Source of the DNA: Micromonospora yangpuensis | Lineage (GTDB): Bacteria; Actinomycetota; Actinomycetes; Mycobacteriales; Micromonosporaceae | Reading direction: 5' to 3' | NCBI RefSeq assembly: GCF_900091615.1 | Contig: NZ_FMIA01000002.1 | Span: forward strand, 5,952,001-6,016,000 | DNA length: 64,000 nucleotides | Shown here: positions 18,588 through 26,422 of the stretch, in pieces | Layout of the letters: the number at the start of each line of letters is the position of its first letter | Position numbering within the stretch: the first letter of the stretch is position 1 | The notes under the pieces: generated by a model | Seen by the model: the letters and a program-made list of their open reading frames with translations, nothing else | Database searches by the model: none | Told to the model about the DNA's origin: nothing | Made by a program: the position numbers and the translations under genes

Positions 18588-19756
18588 GAAAAGCGACCAT
18601 CCGCGCCAGGCTGACGCTCATCTACGGCGGCCTGTTCCTGCTCGCCGGCACGGTGCTGCTCGCCGTGACGTACGTGCTGGTCGACCAGCGACTCGCCCAC
18701 GGCTTCGGGTTCACCATGCGCGGAACGGGTGGCCGGGAGTCGGTCTCCTTCCCCCAGGGTGCTCAGATCAACGCCGACCAGGCCGAACACCTGCGCGACA
18801 TCGTCCGACAGGTGCAGGAAGACGCCCGGCGGGACGCCCTGGACTCGCTGCTCACCCAGGGCGGGGTGGCCCTGGCCGTGGTGACCCTCGTCGCGGTGGC
18901 CTTCGGCTGGCTGGCCGCCGGCCGGGCGTTGCAGCCGTTGCAGCAGATCACCGGCACGGCCCGCCGGATCGCCGGGGCGGACGGCGCCGGCCGGGGGCTG
19001 CACGAACGGATCGCCCTGGCCGGCCCGACCGACGAGGTGAAAGAGTTGGCCGACACGTTCGACCTGATGCTCGAACGGCTCGACCGCTCCTTCGACGGGC
19101 AACGGCGCTTCGTCGCCAACGCCTCACACGAGCTGCGTACCCCGTTGGCGATCAACCGGTCCCTGGTCGAGCTGGCGATCACCCGCCCGGACGCCCCGGC
19201 GGAGCTGCGGCAGCTCGGTGAGACCCTGCTGTCGGTAAACGAACGGCACGAGCGGCTGATCGACGGGCTGCTCACCCTCGCCGACTCCGAGAACGCGCTC
19301 GCCGAACACGCCGAGGTGGACCTCGCCGAGATCGCCGGTCACGTAGCCGAGCAGACCGCCCGGTCGACCGCGCTCGGCGTCACCCGCGAGCTGGCTCCGG
19401 CCCGTACCGTCGGCGACCCGGTCCTGCTGGAACGGCTCACCCAGAATCTGGTGGAGAACGCGGTCCGGCACAACATCGGCGCGGACGGCTGGCTCTCGGT
19501 CGCCACGGCCGTGGTCGACGGCCATGCCACCCTGACGGTCAGCAACAGCGGGCCGGTGGTGCCGGGGTACGAGATCGAGACCATGTTCCTGCCCTTCCGC
19601 CGGCTCAACCGGGAGCGGGTCGCCGGTCACCGGGGCTTCGGCCTGGGGCTGTCCATCGTCCGGGCGGTGGCGCGGGCACACGGCGGCACGGTACGGGCGA
19701 CCCCCCGCCCCGACGGTGGCCTGGTGGTCACCGTCTCCCTCCCCACCACCGCCTGA
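18584..19756 (+). CDS. Membrane sensor histidine kinase
   Basis: 390 residues: two membrane helices (about 10-32 and 88-108) enclosing a short outside domain, a HAMP segment (GRALQPLQQITGTARRIAG), dimerisation domain with phospho-acceptor H182 in NASHELRTPLAINRS, and a HATPase domain (N box NLVENAVRHN, G boxes GFGLGLSIV). The small sensor loop suggests it detects a membrane or envelope signal, as bacitracin-type kinases do. Partner of the regulator immediately upstream; together with the divergent MacAB-like operon this looks like an envelope-stress or drug-responsive export switch (inference). Confidence 0.93.
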   Translation: MRKATIRARLTLIYGGLFLLAGTVLLAVTYVLVDQRLAHGFGFTMRGTGGRESVSFPQGAQINADQAEHLRDIVRQVQEDARRDALDSLLTQGGVALAVVTLVAVAFGWLAAGRALQPLQQITGTARRIAGADGAGRGLHERIALAGPTDEVKELADTFDLMLERLDRSFDGQRRFVANASHELRTPLAINRSLVELAITRPDAPAELRQLGETLLSVNERHERLIDGLLTLADSENALAEHAEVDLAEIAGHVAEQTARSTALGVTRELAPARTVGDPVLLERLTQNLVENAVRHNIGADGWLSVATAVVDGHATLTVSNSGPVVPGYEIETMFLPFRRLNRERVAGHRGFGLGLSIVRAVARAHGGTVRATPRPDGGLVVTVSLPTTA

Positions 19757-19790
19757 CCGCCCCCGCCCCGCCCCGTCCCGCGCCCTCCCC

Positions 19791-19826
19791 GTCCCCGTCC
19801 CCGTCCCCGTCCCCGTCCCCGTCCCC
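19791..19826 (+). repeat. Hexanucleotide microsatellite (GTCCCC)6
   Basis: Six perfect GTCCCC units follow the histidine kinase stop codon, just before a long palindrome. Such runs are prone to slippage. Confidence 0.9.
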
Positions 19827-19831
19827 GGAAT

Positions 19832-19890
19832 GGTGTGAATCTTGGACACTTACCGTCCAAATACGACGGTAAGTGTCCAAGATTCACACC
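19832..19890. terminator. Perfect 26-bp inverted repeat, probable bidirectional terminator
   Basis: GGTGTGAATCTTGGACACTT continues to TACCGTC; the reverse complement follows after a seven-base loop. It lies between convergent genes (kinase and GntR regulator), so it could stop transcription both ways. The length and perfection of the stem, and its AT content relative to the surroundings, are unusual. Confidence 0.75.
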
Positions 19891-19966
19891 GGCACTCGCT
19901 TCGAACGGTGAGTGGGCGGTTGAGGGACGTATCGGAGCGGTGCGGGTCATCCTCGGCTACTGCCAA

Positions 19967-20203
19967 CTAGGACGAGCCAGCGCCCGCGCCGTTCCGGACA
20001 TAGACGCCTCGACCTTGATGGCCCTCCACCAGCCCTTCGGCACGTAGGACGAGCATCGCTGAGCGGATCACCTGGGTCGACACTCCGTACTGCTGGCACA
20101 GCTGGGAGATGGACGGCAACTTGTCCCCAGGCTTCAACTCGCCGGACCTGATCCGGTCCCGGAACTCTGTGGCGATTCGCTCGTAGAACGGCGTGACAGA
20201 CAT
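19967..20203 (-). CDS. Short GntR-type winged-helix regulator
   Basis: 78 residues, a GntR DNA-binding domain with no effector domain: FYERIATEFRDRIRSGELKP, GDKLPSISQLCQQYGVSTQ, VIRSAMLVLRAEGLVEG, RGVYVR. Start is the ATG at 20203 after GGGAG. Stand-alone domains of this kind resemble the small regulators of actinomycete integrative plasmids and may need a partner. Two direct CAGGCTTG repeats lie upstream and may be its own operator. Confidence 0.9.
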   Translation of the reverse strand: MSVTPFYERIATEFRDRIRSGELKPGDKLPSISQLCQQYGVSTQVIRSAMLVLRAEGLVEGHQGRGVYVRNGAGAGSS

Positions 20204-20241
20204 CGTGGTGCTCCCTCGTCGGCACCACAATCTGACCATCT

Positions 20242-20279
20242 CAGGCTTGTGACATCAAGTTCTTGGAATGCCAGGCTTG
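20242..20279 (-). promoter_or_regulatory. Direct repeat CAGGCTTG upstream of the GntR gene
   Basis: CAGGCTTG at 20242-20249 and again at 20272-20279, 30 bases (about three helical turns) apart, 38-76 bases upstream of the regulator start. Candidate self-operator. Confidence 0.4.
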
Positions 20280-20373
20280 CGCTAGAGACACTAGGCATCA
20301 TCTCTTGTCGAAGAGGCAGCCCTCGTCGGCAAAACAGGGCATGCCCTCGCCCTCGGGTGCCCCCATCCGAGGC

Positions 20374-20439
20374 GGTGTCGGGGCGGCGTAACCCCTCCAG
20401 TCGATCAGCCAGACCTACGGCTGACATCGCCCCGACACC
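20374..20439 (+). other. Structured leader: long-range 12-bp stem with inner hairpin
   Basis: GGTGTCGGGGCG (20374-20385) is the exact complement of 20428-20439. The loop contains a second hairpin, TCAGCC/GGCTGA (20405-20424). It ends 39 bases before the 20479 gene, so it may be its 5' UTR or a small RNA. Confidence 0.5.
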
Positions 20440-20478
20440 ACTGCCCCGGAAGGCTCGTCGAGCTAGGAGGAGCGACAG

Positions 20479-21006
20479 ATGGCAGCAACGACGTCACCAC
20501 AAGAGGCATCACCCGGCCTGTCGGAGGTCGAGCGGGTGGGTGGGGAGTTGCGGGAGGCGTACCTGGCGGTGGCGGCGGCCGGGGCGGCGCTGGAACGGAC
20601 CGCCGCCGGTTGCGCGCATCCGGCGATCCGGCAGGCCAGACGCTGCGGCGAGGACGCTCTCGACCTGGCCGCCGAGGCCGAGCGGATGCTCTCCGACGGG
20701 GCGCACCGGCTGCGCGCCCACACCGGGCACCAGGTGCCGGCGAGCATCGGGGCGCTGATCGAGGTGCTGGAGACCACCCGGAGGCAGCTCGACGCGGCAG
20801 CCGACCAGGTCCGGGAGTTCCCGGCGCGCGTCACCACCGCCAGGCAACAGCTGCTCGACTCCGCAACCGCCGGAGAGGCCACCGACCGGGTGGCCGAGAA
20901 GTGGGAGCAGGCGGCCGGCGAACTGGGCCTGATGACCGCCAGCCTGGCTGCGGCGGCGGGCGCGCTGACGACGTACACCAGGGGTCTGTCCGCCCTGACC
21001 AGCTGA
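20479..21006 (+). CDS. Hypothetical helical protein
   Basis: 175 residues, not recognised. Almost entirely helical and alanine-rich with heptad-like spacing (GELREAYLAVAAAGAALERT, LIEVLETTRRQLDAAADQV); no signal peptide or membrane segment. Two conserved-looking cysteines (AGCAHP, ARRCGED). Good AGGAGG site eight bases before the ATG. It heads a three-gene set with a DivIVA-like protein, so a coiled-coil scaffold or partner role is possible, but this is inference only. Confidence 0.65.
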   Translation: MAATTSPQEASPGLSEVERVGGELREAYLAVAAAGAALERTAAGCAHPAIRQARRCGEDALDLAAEAERMLSDGAHRLRAHTGHQVPASIGALIEVLETTRRQLDAAADQVREFPARVTTARQQLLDSATAGEATDRVAEKWEQAAGELGLMTASLAAAAGALTTYTRGLSALTS

Positions 21007-21121
21007 CACCGGAGCACGGCCCGGACCGCCGGGCTCCGACCGGCACGCCACGCGCGGGCCGCGCCGGCCGACCCCGCCCGCCCCGGTGCCACCGCGACGG
21101 GCCCCGAAGGCGAGGAGAATC

Positions 21122-21379
21122 ATGATCCACCGCGCCAGGCAACGACTGCTTCCGCAGTACGTCCGCGCCGCCACCTTCGACAGTCGGTGGCGCGGCCTCG
21201 ACCCCGACCAGGTGTACGCCTACCTCGACCAGGTCGCCGACGAACTGGAACGACTAACCCGTGACCTCGCCACCACCACCACCGAGGGCGAGCGTATCCG
21301 GGGTGCCCTGCGCCAGTGGGGTTCCCGGCACCACGGCTGCCACCACCCGAGACCGACCAACAACCGGTGGTCCCGGTGA
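21122..21379 (+). CDS. Small DivIVA-domain protein
   Basis: 85 residues. FDSRWRGLDPDQVYAYLDQV is a close match to the start of the DivIVA domain (F-x-x-x-x-x-G-Y/L-x-x-x-x-V-x-x-F/Y-L), followed by a short coiled coil (ADELERLTRDLATTTTEGER) and a basic His-rich tail. DivIVA proteins bind curved membrane at poles and septa; this one is far shorter than DivIVA/Wag31 (250+ residues) and lacks the long coiled coil, so it may act as an adaptor. GAGGAG site before the ATG at 21122. The stop overlaps the next gene's GTG. Confidence 0.75.
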   Translation: MIHRARQRLLPQYVRAATFDSRWRGLDPDQVYAYLDQVADELERLTRDLATTTTEGERIRGALRQWGSRHHGCHHPRPTNNRWSR

Positions 21380-21618
21380 CCGGCCCGCACTGGATCATCC
21401 ATCTGCCCACCACGCTGACCAGCCGCGACCAGGCGATCGCCCTGGCCGGGGCGTTACGCCGCTCGCTCGGTCACGTCGACGCGCTCGACTTCGGTGAGAC
21501 CAGCGTGTCCGAAGAGGACGCCCAGCAGCTGCGTACCCGAGTCTGGTGTGACGCCCGGGTCGTCGGTGCCGGCCGCTGCCCCCTGCCGCACGCCCACGAC
21601 GGCCCCTGCCGGGCCTGA
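21376..21618 (+). CDS. Hypothetical small protein
   Basis: 80 residues, unknown. The GTG at 21376 overlaps the stop of the DivIVA-like gene (GTGA), giving translational coupling; longer in-frame readings run back into that gene and were rejected. It contains TSRDQAIALAGALRRSLGHV (helical) and a C-terminal CDARVVGAGRCPLPHAHDGP with two Cys and two His that could bind metal. Confidence 0.6.
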   Translation: MTGPHWIIHLPTTLTSRDQAIALAGALRRSLGHVDALDFGETSVSEEDAQQLRTRVWCDARVVGAGRCPLPHAHDGPCRA

Positions 21619-21645
21619 TCGAAGCCGGCCCGGCAGCGGCCACGC

Positions 21646-22095
21646 TCAGGCGACCACCGGGCTGGGTTGCTCCACCGCGCCGGGTCGGGCCACCGCCCGA
21701 CGCTGCCGGAGCAGGTTGTCGACGGCCCAGCGGCCGGGGCCCAGCGCGGCGATCAGGACGAACGACCAGCAGAAGAGCGCCGCCAGCTCACCGCCGTTGT
21801 GCATCGGGAGCAAAGCGTCGGGCTGGTGCACCACGAAGTACGCGTACGCCATCGAGCCGGAGGCGAGCAGCGCGGCGGGCCGGGTGAGCAGGCCGACGAG
21901 CACCAGCCCACCGCAGAGCGCCTGGATCAGCGCCGCCCACCAGCCTGGCCACTCACCGATCGGCACCGCGTTGCCGGTGCCCCGGCTGCCGCCGAAGACG
22001 CCGAACAGGGACGCCGCGCCGTGGAAGAGGAACAGCAGACCGATGACCATGCGGAACAGGGACAGCGCCGGCTGGGCGAACCGATCGGGGTTCAT
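21646..22095 (-). CDS. DoxX family membrane protein
   Basis: 149 residues with four membrane helices. The DoxX/SURF4-like features are the N-terminal LSLFRMVIGLLFLFHGAASL, the central AALIQALCGGLVLVGLLTRP and ASGSMAYAYFVVHQPDAL. DoxX-type proteins take part in thiol or oxidative-stress reactions at the membrane in mycobacteria; here no partner gene helps. ATG at 22095. Single gene, facing the DivIVA set tail to tail. Confidence 0.88.
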   Translation of the reverse strand: MNPDRFAQPALSLFRMVIGLLFLFHGAASLFGVFGGSRGTGNAVPIGEWPGWWAALIQALCGGLVLVGLLTRPAALLASGSMAYAYFVVHQPDALLPMHNGGELAALFCWSFVLIAALGPGRWAVDNLLRQRRAVARPGAVEQPSPVVA

Positions 22096-22218
22096 CTGAC
22101 ACCTCCGTGACAGGAATCTGACCTGGAGTTGACAGAATGCCGCGCCGATTTAACCGCGTCGATGCAATCCCTCTCCGTGGGAACGCTCCCACGCATAGTG
22201 TGGGACGGACAGACCGGC

Positions 22219-22272
22219 AAGAAGGGGCCCCTTCTCTACCGGAAGCGTTAAGAAGGGGCCCTTCCTTACACG
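22219..22272 (-). repeat. Dispersed hairpin repeat, copy 4
   Basis: Minus strand: GTGTAAGGAAGGGGCCCTTC then TTAACGCTTCCGGTAGAG and AAGGGGCCCCTTCTTG. Starts right after the TGA of the ABC permease. Both arms are complementary, giving a ~15-bp stem around AACGCTTCCGGTAG. Confidence 0.88.
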
Positions 22273-23178
22273 TCAGCTGGTGATGTCCTTGCGGGTGAAG
22301 CGCCAGAAGGCCAGGCCCCAGAAGATGGTGGCGTAGCTGATCGCCGAGACGGTTCCCCGGACCAGGTCGTCGGTCTGCACCGGGGTGGAGAGCAGGCCCA
22401 GCCAGGCGTTGGCGTAGTGGGTCGGCAGGAAGTCACGCACCGCGCCGAGCGCGGTGATCTGGTCCAGGATGCTGGACAGGATCCAGAGCAGCACCGCGCC
22501 GCCGACCGCGCCGAGCGCGGCGTCGGTGACCACCGAGAGCAGGAACGCCAGACCCGCCACCACCAGCAGTACGACCGCCAGGTAGCCGAGCACGGCGAGC
22601 AGCCGCAGCAGCCCCTCGCCCGGGTCGAGCTGGGCGGCCACCGTGCTGCGCAGCGGCGACCAGCCGTAGCGCAGGGTGCCGATCAGCAGGGCGGTGCCGG
22701 CGAGCAGCAGCAGCGACAGCCCGGAGTAGGTAAGCGCGACCAGCAGCTTCACCGCCAGCAGCCGGGCCCGGGGCACCGGCACCGCCAGCAGGTACCGCAG
22801 GCTGCCCCAGCTCGCCTCGCTGGCCACCGTGTCGCCGCAGAACAGCGCCACCACCACGACCAGCAGGAAGGACGCCGAGACGAAGATCGAGAAGAGGGTG
22901 AAGTTCAGCCCGCCCGAGGTGGCCAGCTCGACCAGGCTGGAGAACTCGCCCCGACCGTTGTCGTCGTCGCCGCCGGTGTCGAACTGGAACGCGATCAGGA
23001 TGATCAACGGCAGCAGCACCATGAAGCCGAGCGCGAGCTGGGTCCGGCGGCGCGCGGCCTGCCGGCGGAACTCCGCGCCGAACGGCAGGGTCGCCGCCGG
23101 CCGGTAGCCGGCCGCCGCGCCGGAGGGCGCCTCGGTCGCTTTCGCCCGGGTGTCGGCACCCGTCGGGGACTCGCCCAT
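22273..23178 (-). CDS. ABC-2 type transporter permease
   Basis: 301 residues with six membrane helices: LGFMVLLPLIILIAFQF, FSIFVSASFLLVVVVALFCG, LVALTYSGLSLLLLAGTALL, LAVLGYLAVVLLVVAGLAF, ALGAVGGAVLLWILSSIL and YATIFWGLAFW. The cytoplasmic motif GDTVASEASWGSLRYLLAVP is typical of ABC-2 exporters. ATG at 23178 overlaps the stop of the hydrolase-ATPase fusion by one base (TGATG), so the two are translationally coupled and make one transporter. Cargo unknown. A dispersed hairpin repeat serves as the operon end. Confidence 0.9.
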   Translation of the reverse strand: MGESPTGADTRAKATEAPSGAAAGYRPAATLPFGAEFRRQAARRRTQLALGFMVLLPLIILIAFQFDTGGDDDNGRGEFSSLVELATSGGLNFTLFSIFVSASFLLVVVVALFCGDTVASEASWGSLRYLLAVPVPRARLLAVKLLVALTYSGLSLLLLAGTALLIGTLRYGWSPLRSTVAAQLDPGEGLLRLLAVLGYLAVVLLVVAGLAFLLSVVTDAALGAVGGAVLLWILSSILDQITALGAVRDFLPTHYANAWLGLLSTPVQTDDLVRGTVSAISYATIFWGLAFWRFTRKDITS

Positions 23179-26051
23179 CACCGGTCTCCGCTTCCTCGTG
23201 AGTTCTCGCCGACCAGGGTGAGGAACGCGTCCTCCAGGCGACGTCGGGGCACCACCCGGTCCACGCCGATGCCGGCCCGGACCAGCTCCGCGACGACCTC
23301 GCTGCGCGCGGTGCCGTTGGTGTCGACCACCAGCCCGTCGGTGCCCTCGGGCAGGACCCGGACCCCCGCCAGGCGGTCCAGTACGGCCCGGGCGGCGACC
23401 GGGTCGGTCACCTCGAAGAGGGTGCTCGGCGACTCGCCGACGATCTCCTCGACCGGGCCGGAGGCGACGATCCGCCCCTTGTTGACCACCACCGCGTGGG
23501 TGCAGGTCTGTTCCACCTCGGCCAGCAGGTGGCTGGAGACCAGCACCGCGCGGCCGTCGGTGGCGTACCGCTGGAGCACCCGGCGCATCTCGGCGATCTG
23601 CGGCGGGTCCAGCCCGTCGGTCGGCTCGTCGAGCACCAGCAGCTCCGGCAGGCCGAGCATGGCCTGGGCGATGGCCAGCCGCTGCCGCATGCCGTGGCTG
23701 TACTTACGGGTCTTGCGGTGCACCGAGTCACCCAGGCCGGCGATCTCCAGTGCCTGCTCGAAGTGCGCGTCCTCCCACGGCCGTCCGGTGGCCCGCCAGT
23801 ACGCCTTCAGGTTCTCCAGCCCCGACAGGTGCGGCAGGAACCCGGGCCCCTCCACCAGCGAACCGATCCGGGACAGCACCGGCGAGCCGGGCACCAGCCG
23901 GTGGCCGAAGACGTAGATCTCCCCGGCGGTGGGCTGGGTCAGCCCCATCAGTACCCGCAGCGTGGTGGTCTTGCCGGCGCCGTTCGGCCCGAGCAGGCCG
24001 ACCACCTGACCGGGGTGCACCTCGAAGTCGACGTTGGAGACGGCGACGAAGCCGTCGGCGTACTCCTTGCGCAGCTGCCGGACGGCCAACGGGGTGTCGG
24101 CGTACTCCGGGTGGATCGAGGTGTCCTGGCGACGGTGCCGGCGGCGCAGCACGGCGACGACCACGACGAGCCCCACCACGATCGCGGCGAGCAGCCCGGC
24201 CAGGATCCAGCGCCAGAGCACCGCCTCGGTCGGGATCGGGTCGGCGTCCACGGTGGGCAGGCTCACCGGCGCGTCGCCCAGCGCCACGGTGTGCAGGGTG
24301 GGCTCGGTCGGCGTGGTGTACGCCTGGTCCGAGGTGGCCACCACCAGCCGCAGCCGGTGGCCGGCCTCGACCCGGTGCACGATCGCCGGCAGGGTGACGG
24401 TGACCGGCTGGGCCCCCTCGGCGGTCGCCGGCAGGTCGGTCAGCCGGATCGGGGCGACCAGTCCGCTGGGCAGCGTGGCCGCCCCCTCCGGATCGACGTC
24501 GTAGAGCTTGGCGAAGAGCACCGCCTCGCCGCTGGCCGAGCCCACCCGGAGCTGCACGGTCGGCGAGCCGACCACGTCGACCGCCTCGGGCAACGCCTCG
24601 GACTCGAACCGGGCATGCTGGCCGGGAATGTCCCCGGCCACCCCGCCGAGCAGGGAACTCAACGAGCCGGCGAACGGCACCGAGGAGATCGCGGCGGGGT
24701 TGCCGCCGGGCGGGTTCGCCACCGGCTGCGCCGGTCCGGCCAGCGCCACGTCGCGGCGGGCGGTCCCGGTCAGCCCCGGATAGTCGGTACGGCGGTACCC
24801 GGTCGCCACCAGCCCCCGGTCCATCGCGTCGAAGCCGGCGATCCGGGAGAAGGTGAAGTCGTCGCCGGGGGCGTCCCCCTCGCCCGCGACGTAGTGGTCG
24901 AGCCACTGCGCGGTCAGGAACTTCACCCGGTCGGAGTCGGTCTGCGGGCCCTGCCCGCCGTCGTGGCCGCCGGTGAACCAGGCGAGCCGGACCGGGGTGC
25001 CGTTCGCGGCGATCCCCCGGGCGTTGGCGTCCGCCTCGGCCAGCGGGAAGAGGGTGTCGGCCGCGCCCTGCACCAGCAGGGTGGGCGCGGTGATCCGGTC
25101 CAGCACCCCGGCCGGGCTGGAGCGCCGCAACAGGTCGACGGCGGCCTGGTCGGCCCGTCCGGTGGTGGCGATCCGCTGGTACGCGGCGCAGACGTCGGCC
25201 GCGAACCGGCCGCAGGAGACGTCACCGATGGCCGCCGTGGTGGGCGCGCCCGGTGCGGTACCCGGGCCGCCGCCGGGTGCCGGGCTGGGCGGGCCGGCCG
25301 AGGCGGGGGCGCCCTCGGGCTGCTCGGCGGCGGTGTTGCCGGAGATCCCGGCCGGACCGGAGCCGACGTTGCCGCCACCGCCGAAGAACAGGCCGGCCCA
25401 GCCGGACTTGAAGACGCCGTCGGTGGGCTCGCCGCCGGTGCTCTCGGGCAGGAAGGAGCGGGCCAGGTCGTTCCAGGTGATCATCGGGACGATCGCGTCG
25501 ACCCGCTGGTCCTGGGCGGCCAGCAGCAGCGCCAACCCGCCGCCGTACGAGCCGCCGACCACCCCGACCCGGGGGTCACCCTCGGCGTCGGTACGGATCT
25601 CCGGCCGGGCGGCGAGCCAGTCCAGCAGCCGCTGGCCGTCGCGTACCTCGTGGTCCGGGCTGTCCAGGTGGATCTGGCCGCCGCTGCGGCCGAAGCCCCG
25701 GGCCGTCCAGGTGAGCACGGCGTACCCCCGGTCGGCGAGGTCCTCGGCGTCCAGGCGGACCGACTGCTTGGTGCCGCCGAAGCCGTGCGCCAGCAGCACC
25801 GCCGGGACCTTCCGGTCGGCCGAGGCGTCCCGCGGCAGGTACAGCGTGGTGTCCAGGTCGACCGGCTCGTCGCCGGTGGGGCCGGAACGCACCGTCACCA
25901 TCGCGGATTCGGTCCGGAAACTCGGCCGGTCCGGCCAGACCGCCCAGACCACCAGGGCCGCCAACAGGGCCACGACGACCGACGTGGCAACGGCCCGGCG
26001 GCCGGTGGGCAGGGCACGGCGCAGCCGCGCGGCCGGGAACGGCGATCTCAT
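23178..26051 (-). CDS. Fusion: extracytoplasmic alpha/beta hydrolase (X-Pro peptidase/CocE-like) plus ABC transporter ATPase
   Basis: 957 residues. Signal anchor at about 22-42; hydrolase domain (about 50-400) with nucleophile elbow GGSYGGG, acid in GAADTLFPLAEAD and His in FTGGHDGG; a Gly/Pro-rich insert; an X-Pro dipeptidyl-peptidase C-terminal beta domain (about 430-600); a second membrane helix near 620-640 (ILAGLLAAIVVGLVVVVAVL); then a complete ABC ATPase with GPNGAGKTTT, YSHGMRQRLAIAQAM and LLVLDEPTDGLDP. The topology puts the enzyme outside and the ATPase inside. ATG at 26051 lies seven bases after TACCGT, so probably leaderless. Partner permease downstream. Possibly it processes what the pump exports (inference). 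Confidence 0.88.
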   Translation of the reverse strand: MRSPFPAARLRRALPTGRRAVATSVVVALLAALVVWAVWPDRPSFRTESAMVTVRSGPTGDEPVDLDTTLYLPRDASADRKVPAVLLAHGFGGTKQSVRLDAEDLADRGYAVLTWTARGFGRSGGQIHLDSPDHEVRDGQRLLDWLAARPEIRTDAEGDPRVGVVGGSYGGGLALLLAAQDQRVDAIVPMITWNDLARSFLPESTGGEPTDGVFKSGWAGLFFGGGGNVGSGPAGISGNTAAEQPEGAPASAGPPSPAPGGGPGTAPGAPTTAAIGDVSCGRFAADVCAAYQRIATTGRADQAAVDLLRRSSPAGVLDRITAPTLLVQGAADTLFPLAEADANARGIAANGTPVRLAWFTGGHDGGQGPQTDSDRVKFLTAQWLDHYVAGEGDAPGDDFTFSRIAGFDAMDRGLVATGYRRTDYPGLTGTARRDVALAGPAQPVANPPGGNPAAISSVPFAGSLSSLLGGVAGDIPGQHARFESEALPEAVDVVGSPTVQLRVGSASGEAVLFAKLYDVDPEGAATLPSGLVAPIRLTDLPATAEGAQPVTVTLPAIVHRVEAGHRLRLVVATSDQAYTTPTEPTLHTVALGDAPVSLPTVDADPIPTEAVLWRWILAGLLAAIVVGLVVVVAVLRRRHRRQDTSIHPEYADTPLAVRQLRKEYADGFVAVSNVDFEVHPGQVVGLLGPNGAGKTTTLRVLMGLTQPTAGEIYVFGHRLVPGSPVLSRIGSLVEGPGFLPHLSGLENLKAYWRATGRPWEDAHFEQALEIAGLGDSVHRKTRKYSHGMRQRLAIAQAMLGLPELLVLDEPTDGLDPPQIAEMRRVLQRYATDGRAVLVSSHLLAEVEQTCTHAVVVNKGRIVASGPVEEIVGESPSTLFEVTDPVAARAVLDRLAGVRVLPEGTDGLVVDTNGTARSEVVAELVRAGIGVDRVVPRRRLEDAFLTLVGENSRGSGDR

Positions 26052-26422
26052 GCGGCACACGGTACGGCGCGCAACCTGAGCGTTGGCTGAGATCCGCCGT
26101 ACGTCCGCCCCGATCGGCCGATCGTCAGTCCCAGGAGGTCGACCGCACAGCGTCGCCCGGCGTTCCCTCGGCGCGAGTTCGGATCCCGTGAATTCACGTG
26201 ATAGGGCGGAAATCATCTTTGATCATGTGATGTCGCCTGGAAGAAGACACTTACCGTGCCGAGCCGGTGAACCTTGCGTGACACCACCGCAAGTGACGCG
26301 AAACTGACTGGTCAACGCCACTTCCGACGATGCCTGGTCGATTAGTTTCCGGTCCGGCGCACGGGACCCGATTCGTCGACAGCACCGGCTGCGAACCCGC
26401 GCCGTCGCCGGAGGAGACCACC
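26052..26422. promoter_or_regulatory. 371-base divergent promoter region (hydrolase-ABC operon / conservon)
   Basis: No gene is seen. It carries two similar boxes, TCACGTGAT (26194-26202) and TCATGTGAT (26223-26231), 29 bases apart, and an inverted repeat CTTGCG-N9-CGCAAG (26273-26293). The part from 26190 to 26310 is AT-richer than its surroundings. On the right is the GGAGGAG ribosome site of the 26423 gene; on the left the TACCGT box of the fusion gene. Candidate operators for the conservon. Confidence 0.5.

Noticed and set aside
23496..26090. 864-residue plus-strand frame opposite the hydrolase-ABC fusion
   Set aside because: Composition is that of an antisense shadow (His/Gly/Arg-rich, no domain), while the minus strand has two complete enzyme domains.
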